The notes under the pieces: generated by a model
What the model was told of the DNA's origin: nothing
Databases searched by the model: none
The model's input: the letters and a program-made list of their open reading frames with translations, nothing else
Shown: in pieces, positions 1 to 9,155 of the stretch
Numbering within the stretch: position 1 is the first letter of the stretch
Layout: the number at the start of each line of letters is the position of its first letter
From: Cryobacterium ruanii
GTDB taxonomy: Bacteria > Actinomycetota > Actinomycetes > Actinomycetales > Microbacteriaceae
NCBI RefSeq assembly: GCF_004404055.1
Contig: NZ_SOHK01000015.1
Span: 344,282-408,281 of the forward strand
Direction: 5' to 3'
DNA: 64,000 nt
Position numbers and translations under genes: made by a program

Positions 1-905
1 GCTGCCCCTGGCTGCACGAATTCTGATGTCGATGAGGAACCGTCGCGAACGGTGACCGCGATTTTACTCCCGTCAGCAGACACCACAGAGGGCAGCGGAA
101 GGTTGTCCAGTGAGTCCTCGTTGAGGTCGGATCCGAGAGTGACCTGCCGTGACACGAACGGTGCAGTGGTGCCCGTCCAGAATCCCCGGGGGCCCGCCAC
201 TCTGACCAGGTCGCCGCTTCGCACCGTCAAAGTGGACGTTACCCAATGCTGCTTGATGGAATACACCGTATCAACATCTCCTCGAGCGAGGCTGAGGGCC
301 GGGGTACGCTCGCCGGTACTCGTACCACGCTCCAGAATCAGGTTGGCCTCCAGGCTGTCCCCGGAGGGAAAGCCCACCTGCGGCGGTTGCGCTGATGCTC
401 CGGTCCCCGAAAACGTCACCCCGTAGTAACCGGCGGCATGAATTGGACCACTGTCGTCCGACGGACCGATCAAGGGCCGATGATCTGGCGTCACGGCGAA
501 GAACCCGGCCGGCAAGGGGATCGTGACGCTGCGTTTCTGAGCGTCGAGCGATGCGGTGCCACCCACGGTGAAGTTTTCTCCATACAAGCTAAAGCGCACG
601 GTGTTGACATTCAGTGCGGCGACGTCGGCCGGCAAGATAAAACGGATGCTTGTGCTCGATGTGGGCAGGCTCATGCGGTGATCGAGAAAACCGGCGTCGT
701 TGTTGATGAACACCGAGTGTGAGTAGGGTGCCGGCAGCGTCACTGAATGAGTCACCGTCCCGATCGCCGTGGCACTGGCACTGGCACTGGCACTGGCACT
801 GGCTCCGACTGTGGCAAGGCCCAGCACCGTTGCCAGCGCGGCAGCCAGAACTGCACGCCAGCGGATTGATGCTTTCTGGTTCTGACGAGAACTTTGCGCG
901 AACAT
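1..905 (-). CDS. Secreted protein of unknown function, cut by the window edge
   Basis: The frame runs leftward from an ATG at 905 and is still open at base 1, so the C-terminus is missing. A GAAAGG ribosome site lies just upstream. The N-terminus is a classic Sec signal peptide: basic start (RQNQKASIRWR), hydrophobic core (AVLAAALATVLGLATVGA), then a run of Ala-Ser dipeptides where cleavage is likely. The mature part is rich in Thr, Ser, Gly and Val, as in extracellular beta-sandwich proteins of Actinobacteria. I recognise no catalytic motif. The Ala-Ser run comes from a hexanucleotide tract (771-803). Long antisense frames over this region are shadows. Confidence 0.7.
   Translation of the reverse strand, partial: MFAQSSRQNQKASIRWRAVLAAALATVLGLATVGASASASASASATAIGTVTHSVTLPAPYSHSVFINNDAGFLDHRMSLPTSSTSIRFILPADVAALNVNTVRFSLYGENFTVGGTASLDAQKRSVTIPLPAGFFAVTPDHRPLIGPSDDSGPIHAAGYYGVTFSGTGASAQPPQVGFPSGDSLEANLILERGTSTGERTPALSLARGDVDTVYSIKQHWVTSTLTVRSGDLVRVAGPRGFWTGTTAPFVSRQVTLGSDLNEDSLDNLPLPSVVSADGSKIAVTVRDGSSSTSEFVQPGA
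771..803. repeat. Hexanucleotide microsatellite (GGCACT)5
   Basis: Five perfect GGCACT units plus a partial unit. On the coding (minus) strand they encode alternating Ala-Ser at the signal-peptide/mature boundary of the secreted protein. Unit-number changes would lengthen or shorten this linker without shifting the frame. Confidence 0.9.
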
Positions 906-1040
906 TGGCGGTGCCTTTCACCCAGCAATGAGCCCCCTCCGAGCGACGCTGCCCGGAACTCAACGAATATAGCGCGATCACGCCACCAAAAGGGGTGTTC
1001 AACTCCACCTGTGCCGGCGCTACCTGCATGCGCGCCGTTG

Positions 1041-1069
1041 AGCGGATGCCGCGGCCGCGGGCATCCGCT
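1041..1069. repeat. Inverted repeat of the word AGCGGATGCC
   Basis: AGCGGATGCC (1041-1050) and its exact reverse complement GGCATCCGCT (1060-1069) flank GCGGCCGCG. It sits in the divergent intergenic region between the secreted protein and the helicase. It could be a protein-binding site or a cruciform, and it uses the 9-mer that is over-represented across the window. Confidence 0.7.
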
Positions 1070-1128
1070 TTGCCACGCGCCGGACGAGCCTTTACACGGG
1101 GAGCGGCGGCGTCGACTACCGTTGTAGT

Positions 1129-2994
1129 ATGACCGCACCAGACACCACTGCGCAGAACGAGGCAGACGCTGCCACTGCAACCAAGACCTTTGCCGATCTC
1201 GGGCTCAACGACGCCATGCTCAAGGCGCTCAAAGCCGTCGGCTACGAAACCCCCTCGGCCATTCAGGCCGCCACCATTCCCCCGCTGCTGGAGGGTCGCG
1301 ACGTTGTCGGACTCGCCCAGACCGGCACCGGTAAGACGGCCGCGTTCGCGCTGCCGATTCTGAACCGGCTCGACCTGTCGCAGAAGAACCCGCAAGCCCT
1401 CGTGCTCGCGCCCACGCGTGAGCTCGCACTGCAGGTGTGTGAGGCATTCGAGAAGTACGCCGCCCATATGCGCGGCGTGCACGTGCTGCCGGTCTACGGC
1501 GGACAGGGCTACGGTCAGCAGCTGTCTGCCTTGCGTCGTGGGGTGCACATCGTTGTCGGTACTCCGGGCCGCATTATGGACCACCTCGCCAAGGGCACCC
1601 TCGACCTCTCGGAGCTGAAGTTCCTCGTACTCGATGAGGCCGATGAGATGCTGAACATGGGCTTCGTGGAGGACATCGAGACGATTCTCGCGGACACCCC
1701 CGACGACAAGCAGGTTGCGCTGTTCTCGGCTACGATGCCGGCGCAGATTCGCCGCATCTCCAAGAAGTACCTGCACGATCCCGAAGAAATCACGGTCAAG
1801 AGCAAGACCACGACCAGCGCGAACACCACCCAGCGCTACCTGATGGTGTCGTACCCGCAAAAGCTTGATGCGCTCACCCGAATTCTCGAGGTCGAGAACT
1901 TCGAGGGCATGATCATCTTCGCCCGTACCAAGAACGAAACCGAGTTGCTGGCCGAGAAGCTGCGTGCGCGCGGCTACTCCGCCATGGCGATCAACGGTGA
2001 CGTGCAGCAGGTGCAGCGCGAACGTACGATCAACCAGCTCAAGAGCGGCAAGCTCGACATTCTCGTCGCAACGGATGTCGCCGCTCGCGGCCTCGACGTG
2101 GAACGCATCAGCCACGTCGTCAACTACGACATTCCGATCGACACCGAGTCCTACGTGCACCGCATCGGCCGCACCGGCCGCGCCGGTCGCTCGGGCGCAG
2201 CGATCAGCTTCGTCACACCGCGCGAGCGTCGCCTGCTCTCTGCGATCGAGAAGGCGACCCGCCAGCCGCTGACCCAGATGCAGCTGCCGAGCGTGGAGGA
2301 CGTCAACGTGACGCGCTTGACGCGTTTCGACGACGCCATCACGTCGGCACTCGACGAGACGGACCGCATCAGCAAGTTCCGCGACATCATCGCGCACTAC
2401 GTGTCCCACCACGATGTGCCCGAGGTCGACGTGGCCGCTGCCCTCGCGGTGGTGTCCCAAGGCGAGACTCCCCTTCTGCTCTCGGCCGAGGACGTTCGGG
2501 CGCAGCAGCGCGTCGAACGCGACGAGCGGGTCGAACGCTCGGAGCAGCGCGGCGATCGCCCGGACCGCGGCGGCCGTTCAGATCGGCCCGATCGCTTCGG
2601 CCGCGACGACCGGGGCGGCCGCGACGACCGGGGCAGCTACGCTCCGCGCGAAGACCGTGCGGTACGCAGCGAACGCCCGGTGCGTTCCAGCGGCAAGCCG
2701 ATGGCGCAGTACCGCATCGAGGTCGGCAAGCGGCACAAGGTGGAACCGCGCCAGATTGTTGGCGCCCTCGCCAACGAGGGCGGGCTGAGCCGCGACGACT
2801 TCGGGCACATCAAGATTCTGCCCGAGTTCTCGCTGGTCGAGTTGCCCGCTGACCTGTCGGGCGATGTGTTCTCCAAGCTGGAAAACACCCGCATCAGCGG
2901 CAAGCTCATCGAGCTGCGCGCCGATAAGGGCGGCGCGTCCCGTTCCGCCGATCAGGGTGATCGCCCGCCGCGCGCTCCGCGCCGCGAGTACTAA
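1129..2994 (+). CDS. DEAD-box ATP-dependent RNA helicase (DeaD/CsdA type)
   Basis: The product (621 aa) unwinds RNA duplexes with ATP in ribosome assembly and mRNA turnover, often under cold stress. The motifs appear in order: Q motif (FADLGLNDAM...TPSAIQ, about 21-46), Walker A AQTGTGKT (63-70), PTRELA (95-100), DEAD (169-172), SAT (200-202), ATDVAARGLD (about 314-323) and HRIGRTGRAG (344-353). After residue 460 comes an Arg/Asp/Gly-rich low-complexity linker, then a DbpA-like RRM fold (about 535-605, from YRIEVGKRHKV). This matches long actinobacterial DeaD proteins. A hairpin terminator follows directly. I did not assign csdA or deaD because Actinobacteria carry several paralogues. Confidence 0.95.
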   Translation: MTAPDTTAQNEADAATATKTFADLGLNDAMLKALKAVGYETPSAIQAATIPPLLEGRDVVGLAQTGTGKTAAFALPILNRLDLSQKNPQALVLAPTRELALQVCEAFEKYAAHMRGVHVLPVYGGQGYGQQLSALRRGVHIVVGTPGRIMDHLAKGTLDLSELKFLVLDEADEMLNMGFVEDIETILADTPDDKQVALFSATMPAQIRRISKKYLHDPEEITVKSKTTTSANTTQRYLMVSYPQKLDALTRILEVENFEGMIIFARTKNETELLAEKLRARGYSAMAINGDVQQVQRERTINQLKSGKLDILVATDVAARGLDVERISHVVNYDIPIDTESYVHRIGRTGRAGRSGAAISFVTPRERRLLSAIEKATRQPLTQMQLPSVEDVNVTRLTRFDDAITSALDETDRISKFRDIIAHYVSHHDVPEVDVAAALAVVSQGETPLLLSAEDVRAQQRVERDERVERSEQRGDRPDRGGRSDRPDRFGRDDRGGRDDRGSYAPREDRAVRSERPVRSSGKPMAQYRIEVGKRHKVEPRQIVGALANEGGLSRDDFGHIKILPEFSLVELPADLSGDVFSKLENTRISGKLIELRADKGGASRSADQGDRPPRAPRREY

Positions 2995-3008
2995 AGTCTG
3001 AGCTCAGG

Positions 3009-3041
3009 AGCCCCCTCACCGTTCGCGGTCAGGGGGCTTTT
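3009..3041 (+). terminator. Rho-independent terminator of the helicase gene
   Basis: AGCCCCCT (3009-3016) pairs perfectly with AGGGGGCT (3031-3038), followed by a short T run. It lies 15 bp past the helicase stop. Confidence 0.85.
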
Positions 3042-3067
3042 GCACGTTTTGACGACCGTCCCCGGGG

Positions 3068-3190
3068 CTAGTCCAGAAAATACGTGCCAGGGGGATCCTC
3101 GGCGAGCATGACCACGCGGAACTCCGTCGCCACCCGGCAGGCCAAGGCCCACACCGGCGTGATTTCCTGATTTGGCCACCGCGGGTCAGC
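3068..3190 (-). pseudogene. Possible C-terminal gene remnant (about 40 codons)
   Basis: A frame ending at 3068 encodes ...NQEITPVWALACRVATEF... and ends in GTYFLD. Its composition is protein-like, but it has no start codon with a ribosome site and is closed upstream by a stop at the end of the quinone-reductase gene. It may be the tail of a deleted gene, or coincidence. The family is not recognised. Confidence 0.3.
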
Positions 3191-4217
3191 CTACTGAGAC
3201 GTCGATGAGCACCTTACCCGTGACGCCGCTCTCGACGAGGGCGTGGGCATCCGCTGTGTGGGCAAGGTCGAAGCGATGCAATTGCAACCCGGCCTCGACC
3301 CCAATGGAGAGCGCACCGTCCATCAATGCTTCGTTGATGCTGGCAGCGGCCTGCTGCACGACCTCGAGGCCGACCGTGTACAGCAACACGAACTGGTATC
3401 GCACGTTCAGGCTGAAGTGCTTGCGCACATCGAGGGTTATCTGGTCGCCTCCGTTGTTGGCATAGACCGCGATCGATCCGCGGTTGCGAATGACCTCGAG
3501 GTCGAGTGCGGAGTTTTGGGCGGGGGCCACCTCGACGATGAGGTCGACGCCATCGGGCGCAATGCTTCGAATTTCGGTTGCCACGTCGGAGTCGGTGTAA
3601 ATGACCACGTGGTGTGCCCCGGCAGCCGTCGCGAGGGCGGCTTTGGCTGACCCACTCACGGTCGTGATCACGGTCGCGCCCGCCCAGCGAGCGAGTTGGA
3701 TAGTGGCGTGGCCGACAGCGCCGGCACCTCCCGCGACGAGCACGATCTTGCCGTCGAGCGCCCCCGGATGCAGCCGCCGGGGTCCGTCCTCAGCCACTGT
3801 GAGGGCCCGGTAGGCGGTGATGGCTGGCACGCCGAGGCTGGCTCCCTGCTCGAAACTGGCCGGTGACGGCAAGAGAAAGACGCGTTCCGCCGGGAGCACC
3901 GCGAATTCCTGGGCTGTTCCGCTGTTTGCCCGCTGGTAGGCGGCGAGGGCGAGCCAGACGCGGTCGCCGACGGACACGTTCGAGACACCGGCTCCGACCG
4001 CATCGACGAACCCGGAGCCGTCCTGATTGGGAACCACGTCGGCGAACGCGAGCGCTTCCCCCGGGGCCGACCCGCGCCGCGATTTCCAGTCGGTGGGGTT
4101 CACCCCGCTCACCACTATGCGCACGCGCACCTCGCCGGCACCGGGATCGATCACCGGCCGCTCGACAAGGTGGAGCACGGACGGGTCACCGGTTTCGCTA
4201 TACACAATGGTCTTCAT
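3186..4217 (-). CDS. NADPH:quinone reductase-like MDR oxidoreductase
   Basis: The product (343 aa) is a zinc-free medium-chain dehydrogenase of the zeta-crystallin/quinone-oxidoreductase group. The GroES-like N-terminal domain carries SGVNPTDWKSRRG. The Rossmann nucleotide-binding motif is VAGGAGAVGHATIQLA (about residues 160-175). The structural-zinc cysteines of alcohol dehydrogenases are absent. Such enzymes reduce quinones or enals with NADPH in the cytoplasm, but the substrate cannot be inferred. It is monocistronic here, convergent with the helicase gene. Confidence 0.85.
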   Translation of the reverse strand: MKTIVYSETGDPSVLHLVERPVIDPGAGEVRVRIVVSGVNPTDWKSRRGSAPGEALAFADVVPNQDGSGFVDAVGAGVSNVSVGDRVWLALAAYQRANSGTAQEFAVLPAERVFLLPSPASFEQGASLGVPAITAYRALTVAEDGPRRLHPGALDGKIVLVAGGAGAVGHATIQLARWAGATVITTVSGSAKAALATAAGAHHVVIYTDSDVATEIRSIAPDGVDLIVEVAPAQNSALDLEVIRNRGSIAVYANNGGDQITLDVRKHFSLNVRYQFVLLYTVGLEVVQQAAASINEALMDGALSIGVEAGLQLHRFDLAHTADAHALVESGVTGKVLIDVSVG

Positions 4218-4438
4218 GTGGAACCCAACGCTCGAGGCGCCGGAATGTTTCCTTAGTGAGCGGTTCGCTCAACAGTGGCCCCCGGATTGGCGCGAATGGT
4301 GGTCATGGTCTCGCTGAATGCCCGATCGATATCGATGTCGAGCTTGCCGCGGGTTGCGCGGCGGGGTACTGCTCTGCGGTAGCAGCAGGAACATGCGGCA
4401 CGTGAGCGGCGGACCGCCGACGGGTAAGCGTGAGAGTT

Positions 4439-5092
4439 TCAGGCCTCGACGTCGACCCACTCGTGGCCGATCGGTTCGAGCTCAGCGCCTCCGGCCGTCA
4501 CTCCCGCCACAACGGCGGCGAGCCGACCGGCGTCCTCATCGGCCAGTCGCAGCACGGCATCGCGTCCGTAATCCGTGCCGAGCACGAGTACGCCCCGCTG
4601 GCGCAGCTCGGCCTCGATGCGGCCGGCATCCGCATGGGACAGGGCGAGCGTGAAGAGTTCGCGGCGTTCGCGCCCCACGACCAGCCCGCGAAACTGCGCT
4701 GCGTCGATCGTGGTCAGCACGGCATCAGAGTAGGCACGCACGAGGCCGCCGGCGCCGAGAAGGGTACCCCCGAAGTAGCGCGTGACAACGGCCACACAGT
4801 CGACGAAGCCGCGCCCGGCCAGTGCCTCGAGCATGGGCCGGCCCGCCGTTCCCGACGGCTCACCGTCGTCATTCGAGCGTCGTACCTGATCGGGGGCGCC
4901 GCTCGGACCGAGCACGAACGCCGAGCAGTGGTGGCGCGCCTTCCAGTGCTCCGTGCGGGCTGCGTCGACGGCAGCGTGCGCGGCATCCTCTGTTTGGATT
5001 CGCACCAGGCGGCAAAGGAACCGGGACCGTTTGACCTCGATCTCGGTGTCAACGCGGGTGCCAACGCCGCCGCGCAGGGTGAGATCCAACAT
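4439..5092 (-). CDS. IMPACT/YigZ family protein
   Basis: The product (217 aa) has the two-domain layout of YigZ. The N-terminal IMPACT fold shows the signatures NDDGEPSGTAGRPML (about 75-89) and VVTRYFGGTLLGAGGLVRAY (about 102-121); a small C-terminal ferredoxin-like domain follows. Eukaryotic IMPACT modulates Gcn2, while the bacterial role is unsettled (ribosome or nucleic-acid binding has been suggested). Length is normal for the family. Confidence 0.9.
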   Translation of the reverse strand: MLDLTLRGGVGTRVDTEIEVKRSRFLCRLVRIQTEDAAHAAVDAARTEHWKARHHCSAFVLGPSGAPDQVRRSNDDGEPSGTAGRPMLEALAGRGFVDCVAVVTRYFGGTLLGAGGLVRAYSDAVLTTIDAAQFRGLVVGRERRELFTLALSHADAGRIEAELRQRGVLVLGTDYGRDAVLRLADEDAGRLAAVVAGVTAGGAELEPIGHEWVDVEA

Positions 5093-5175
5093 GAATCAAG
5101 TCTCCCGCATCGACCGGTAGCTGAGTCGCGAGTCCAGCACACAGCGCCACCTCGTAGCGTTCGGCGGCTGATTTC

Positions 5176-6177
5176 TCAGTGAGCGGATGCCGCGGCCGTC
5201 GTCTCCCCCGAGGCGCTCGCAGCGGCATCGTGCTGAAGCGACTCGTCCGGTAACAGTGACTCAGCCGCCAGTTCCACGCGCTCCTCTCGCACGGCCGCAA
5301 TGCCACCAAGAATAAGCAGGCCACCGAGCAGCTGCACCGGGGTGAGTTGTTCCCCGAGCAGCAACCAGGCGAACAGCGACGCGAAGATCACCTCGAGCAG
5401 GCCGACGAACGACGCCAGCCTCGACCCGAGCCGTCCGGCGGCGGTGATGCCGGCCGCGTAGGCGACCGCCGTACTGATGACGGCGAGCACGAGCAGCGGC
5501 ACCCACCAGGGCACCACCGACTCAAGCAGTGACAGGTCGGTGAAAGAAGCCGTGAACGGCAGCACACCGAGAACACCGAGAACACCGAGCACCGCGCCGC
5601 CGACCAGCAGTCCAAACGCGGCCAGCGCGATCGGCGGCAGCCCGTCGGCCGGGCGCGCGGCGACGACGAAGAACACCGCACACGCGATCGCGGCTCCGAA
5701 CGCGAACAACACTCCCACCGGATCGACGGCCCGAATCGCGCCGGGTCCGATCACGAGCACCAACCCGGCCACGGCGAGGGCCGAGCCGAGAAGAACCGTG
5801 CGCCGCGGCATCCGTTTCGTCGAGACCCATACAAAACCGACCAGGATCAGCGGGGCGAGAAATTCAATCAGCAGTGCGGTGGAGACCGGAATGGTCTGCA
5901 GGGCAGCGAAATAGGCGAGCTGGGTGGCGGCCACACCCACGATCCCCATGCCGAGCACCCGCCAGCGTCCCAGCCATAGCGCCGCCCAGCGCCCACGCAG
6001 CGAGTAGAGCGCGAGGGGTAGCAACACGACCCCCGCGGTGAGGGCGCGGGCGGTGACGGCCGCGGTCGGCGACCAGCCGGCCTCCAGCATCGGCTTGACC
6101 AGTGCGCCGGACGTACCGAAGGAGAGAGCGGCGACGGCAGCGATGATCAGGCCGCCGGGTAGTGAAGACAGCTTCAT
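5176..6177 (-). CDS. EamA/DMT-family exporter
   Basis: The product (333 aa) has ten predicted hydrophobic segments arranged as two EamA repeats, typical of drug/metabolite exporters of the RhtA type, in the plasma membrane. I chose the ATG at 6177 (MKLSSLPGG) over an upstream ATG because AAGGA lies eight bases before it. A 9-bp repeat at about 5567-5590 encodes VLG repeats in one helix. The gene is divergent from a CGNR zinc-finger gene, a pairing common in Actinobacteria in which the regulator probably controls the exporter. The substrate is unknown. Confidence 0.85.
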   Translation of the reverse strand: MKLSSLPGGLIIAAVAALSFGTSGALVKPMLEAGWSPTAAVTARALTAGVVLLPLALYSLRGRWAALWLGRWRVLGMGIVGVAATQLAYFAALQTIPVSTALLIEFLAPLILVGFVWVSTKRMPRRTVLLGSALAVAGLVLVIGPGAIRAVDPVGVLFAFGAAIACAVFFVVAARPADGLPPIALAAFGLLVGGAVLGVLGVLGVLPFTASFTDLSLLESVVPWWVPLLVLAVISTAVAYAAGITAAGRLGSRLASFVGLLEVIFASLFAWLLLGEQLTPVQLLGGLLILGGIAAVREERVELAAESLLPDESLQHDAAASASGETTAAASAH

Positions 6178-6258
6178 GGAAAATCCTTCGATCGAGCCCG
6201 TCATGGTCTAAAGTTGCCGATGCCACTGACAGTACGACCGAACCGAAAAGGAGTCAAC

Positions 6259-6828
6259 TTGCATTTTGCCCCTGACACCGAAGATGCGCTCGAATTCGTG
6301 GTCCTGCTCGGCGACACCGATCCAGGGGCTTCCCGCAGCGGCCGCGACGAACTCGAAACACTCGCCGACCTCGCCACGCTACTCGCCCCGATTGCGTTCA
6401 CCGGCCGCATCGACGGGGACGCCGCCGAATTGGCCGACGTTCGGCAGACCCGTGCTCTGCTGCGCCGGGTATGGACCCTCAAACGCGACGACGCCGTGCT
6501 CGAAGTCAATCGCATGCTCCGCGAGGCGAAGGCACTCCCCCAGCTCGCGCGGCACGACGTGTTGGACTGGCACCTGCACGCGACCGTGCCCGAGGCGCCG
6601 CTCGGCGAGCGGATGCGGGTCGAGGCGGCCCTGGCACTGATCGACGTGATTCGCAGCGACGAAATGGGTCGCCTGCGCATCTGCGAAGCGGATGCCTGCA
6701 CCGGCCTGCTGCTCGACCTCTCCCGCAATGGGTCCAAGCGGTTCTGCAGCGTGCGCTGCGGCAACCGCATGAACATGATCGCCTTCCGCGAGCGGCGGGC
6801 TACGGCATCTCCGCCTGGACGCGAATGA
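6259..6828 (+). CDS. CGNR zinc-finger protein, probable transcriptional regulator
   Basis: The product (189 aa) starts at TTG 6259, which is five bases after a strong AAAGGAG site; the upstream ATG has none. The N-terminal part resembles the ABATE ligand-binding-like domain. The C-terminal zinc ribbon is CEADACTGLLLDLSRNGSKR then FCSVRCGNR, with four metal cysteines and the family signature CGNR. Such proteins act as small-molecule responsive regulators. It is divergent from the EamA exporter, with about 80 bp between the starts for shared promoters. The tail overlaps the converging dehydrogenase by 29 bp. Confidence 0.85.
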   Translation: MHFAPDTEDALEFVVLLGDTDPGASRSGRDELETLADLATLLAPIAFTGRIDGDAAELADVRQTRALLRRVWTLKRDDAVLEVNRMLREAKALPQLARHDVLDWHLHATVPEAPLGERMRVEAALALIDVIRSDEMGRLRICEADACTGLLLDLSRNGSKRFCSVRCGNRMNMIAFRERRATASPPGRE

Positions 6829-7774
6829 CGACGTTGCCGATCTTCTGGCCGGCTGCCACGTACTCGTGGGCCTCGCGAATCTGCTCGAGCGAATAGGCTC
6901 GGTCGATCACCGGTCGAAACTCCCCCGATTCGACCAGACCCTTCAGAAACAGCACGTCTTCCCGGGTGTCTTTGGGAATGGGAAACAACACCCGCTTCCG
7001 GCGCACCAGGGGCGTGGTCAGTGCAAGAACCGGGTTCTGGCAGAAGGCCCCGAATTCAGAAGACACATAGATTCCCCTGGGCTCGAGCAGGCGACGACAG
7101 CGCCCGAAACTGCTCTTGCCAACCGCATCGAGCACCACGTCGAACTCGTCATCGAGCGCCGTGAAGTCCTCGCGGGTATAGTCGACAACCCGCTCGGCGC
7201 CGAGGGATTCAACCAGAGTCAGGTGCGCGGTGGCGCAGACCGCGGTGACGCGGGCGCCCAGGTGCACGAGCAACTGCACGGCAGCTGAGCCGATTCCCCC
7301 GGTTCCGCCATTGACCAGCACGTTCTGCCCGGCCGTGATCTTGGCCGCGCGAATCATGTTGAGCGCATAGTGGGCGCCCTCGACGATCGGTGCGGCTTCG
7401 TCGTACGACAATCCCGCCGGAATCTCGGCGACGAGGCCGGTTTCAGCGATGGCCAGGTAGTCGGCGTGTCCGCCGAATTTTACGGCGTCATAGCCGAACA
7501 CCCTCTGGCCGACCGTGAACGACCGCACGCCGGAACCGACCGCCGCGACTTCGCCGGCGAACTCGCAGCCGAGAATCGTCGCACGCGGCGCTCGCAGCCC
7601 ACTGAACAACCGCACCAGGCGAGGCTTGCCGCTCAGAAACCCACAGTCCGTGCGGTTCACCGTGCTGGCAAAGACGCGCACGAGCAATTCGCCGGCCCGG
7701 GGCGTCGGAGGCGACGCATCCTCGACGTGCACGAAGCTCGGTGGTCCGTAGCGGCGGTACACGGCAGCTCTCAT
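6800..7774 (-). CDS. Zinc-free MDR alcohol dehydrogenase/quinone reductase
   Basis: The product has about 324 aa from the ATG at 7774 (MRAAVYRRYGPPSF), the usual start of this subfamily; an in-frame GTG 30 bases upstream lacks a ribosome site. It has a GroES-like domain with VFASTVNRTDCGFLSGKP and a Rossmann fold with NGGTGGIGSAAVQL. The end motif PVIDRAYSLEQIREAHEYV is typical of NAD(P)-dependent alcohol dehydrogenases annotated in Microbacteriaceae. Paralogues lie at 53932-54972 and, as a tail fragment, near 59108. The substrate is unknown. Confidence 0.85.
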   Translation of the reverse strand: MRAAVYRRYGPPSFVHVEDASPPTPRAGELLVRVFASTVNRTDCGFLSGKPRLVRLFSGLRAPRATILGCEFAGEVAAVGSGVRSFTVGQRVFGYDAVKFGGHADYLAIAETGLVAEIPAGLSYDEAAPIVEGAHYALNMIRAAKITAGQNVLVNGGTGGIGSAAVQLLVHLGARVTAVCATAHLTLVESLGAERVVDYTREDFTALDDEFDVVLDAVGKSSFGRCRRLLEPRGIYVSSEFGAFCQNPVLALTTPLVRRKRVLFPIPKDTREDVLFLKGLVESGEFRPVIDRAYSLEQIREAHEYVAAGQKIGNVVIRVQAEMP

Positions 7775-7975
7775 GCGGCACAGCGTACCCTTCCTGCCAC
7801 GCACACCAGTGAACCGTACGACAAGCGGATGCCCAGGGAGGGACTATCAGTGCCCCCGCCAGTTCTGACAATGTCAGCCCCTTAGCGTAGCGTTGAAGCA
7901 GCGGATGTCACCGTCGACACGTGCCACGGCACGGGGTTCCCCCGCATTCCATCACCCGAACTGGAAGAGTTTCTT

Positions 7976-9043
7976 ATGACGACCACCGTTCCCGCCCTCG
8001 CCGCCCCCGCGGCCGGCCAGCCTCTCGTACGCACCACGATCGAGGTACGCACTCCCGGCGCCCACGACGTGGCCATCGACATCAAGTTTTCTGGCATCTG
8101 CCACTCCGACATTCACCAAGCCCGCGACGAGTGGGGCGTGGGACTGTTCCCGATGGTTCCCGGCCACGAGATCGCCGGCATCGTTTCAGCCGTCGGCAGC
8201 GACGTCACCCGCTACAGCGTGGGCGACCGCGTCGGCGTCGGCTGCTTCGTGGACTCCTGCCGGGAGTGCGCCAATTGCCTCGCCGGCGAAGAGCAGTACT
8301 GCCTTAAGGGCGAGGTCGGCACCTACAACGACCGCTACTACGACGGCACGGCAACCAACGGCGGTTACAGCACCGCCGTCGTCGTCGACGAGAACTACGT
8401 ACTCGGCATTCCCGAGGGCATCGAGCTCTCCGAGGCTGCTCCCCTGCTCTGCGCCGGCATCACCCTCTACTCGCCGCTCAAGAACTGGGAGGCCGGCCCC
8501 GGCAAGAAGGTCGCCATCCTCGGCATGGGCGGCCTCGGGCACATGGGCGTGAAGATCGCCCACGCGCTCGGCGCCGAGGTCACCGTACTCAGCCAGACGC
8601 TGAGCAAGCAGGAAGACGGCCTGCGTTTCGGTGCAGACCACTACTACGCCACGAGCGACCCGACCACGTTCACCGAGCTGGAGAACCACTTCGACCTCAT
8701 CGTGAACACCGTGGCCGCGAACCTCGATATGGATCGGTACCTGCAGCTGCTTGCACTGGACGGCACGCTCGTGCACGTTGGTATTCCCACGGAACCCGAC
8801 AGCGTGAAGATGGTCTGGCTCGCCTCGCAGCGTCGCTCCATCGCGGGCTCGAAGATCGGCGGCATCCGCCAGACCCAAGAGATGCTCGACTTCTGTGCCG
8901 CCCACGGGATCGGCGCCGACATCGAGGTCATCACGGTTGATCAGGTGAACGAGGCATACGAGCGGGTCATCCGCAGCGACGTGCGCTACCGTTTCGTTAT
9001 CGACGTTGCCTCGTTCGCCAACGAGACCCGCCTCAACGCGTAA
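7976..9043 (+). CDS. Zinc-dependent alcohol dehydrogenase, cinnamyl-alcohol-dehydrogenase type
   Basis: The product (355 aa) is an NADP(H)-dependent aldehyde reductase/alcohol dehydrogenase (YahK/AdhC-like). The catalytic zinc site is visible as GICHSDIH (Cys, about 41-48) and GHEIAGIV (His-Glu, about 63-70). The structural zinc ligands are four cysteines in [15 protein letters not shown]. The Rossmann motif is [14 protein letters not shown]. It probably detoxifies aldehydes. A long perfect hairpin lies between it and the aldo/keto reductase gene on the same strand. Confidence 0.92.
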   Translation: MTTTVPALAAPAAGQPLVRTTIEVRTPGAHDVAIDIKFSGICHSDIHQARDEWGVGLFPMVPGHEIAGIVSAVGSDVTRYSVGDRVGVGCFVDSCRECANCLAGEEQYCLKGEVGTYNDRYYDGTATNGGYSTAVVVDENYVLGIPEGIELSEAAPLLCAGITLYSPLKNWEAGPGKKVAILGMGGLGHMGVKIAHALGAEVTVLSQTLSKQEDGLRFGADHYYATSDPTTFTELENHFDLIVNTVAANLDMDRYLQLLALDGTLVHVGIPTEPDSVKMVWLASQRRSIAGSKIGGIRQTQEMLDFCAAHGIGADIEVITVDQVNEAYERVIRSDVRYRFVIDVASFANETRLNA

Positions 9044-9100
9044 GCGCTCCGATCCGCACGGCAGACGCCTCACGGATCGATAAAGCCCCCGGCACGAACC

Positions 9101-9134
9101 GCCCCGGGCCGCAGAATTTAAGGCGGCCCGGGGC
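9101..9134 (+). terminator. Strong GC hairpin between dehydrogenase and aldo/keto reductase genes
   Basis: GCCCCGGGCCGC pairs perfectly over 12 bp with GCGGCCCGGGGC around the loop AGAATTTAAG. There is no T run, so it may be a Rho-assisted or intrinsic-like terminator, or a processing/stability hairpin. It ends about 22 bp before the next gene's start. Confidence 0.7.
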
Positions 9135-9155
9135 ATCCGTCATTAAAGGAGTCCC

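Noticed and set aside
589..2460. A 623-codon open frame antisense to the helicase gene
   Set aside because: It mirrors the GC-rich third positions of the helicase gene, has no domain, and crosses two real genes. The same holds for the long antisense frames at 8186-9136, 12311-13621, 20906-22087, 32261-33223, 47033-48283 and 48271-49263.
4260..4380. Minus-strand frame ending DIDRAFSETMTTIRANPGATV in the gap between two genes
   Set aside because: It looks like a protein tail, but it has no upstream body, start or ribosome site and no recognised family. Too weak to list as a gene.
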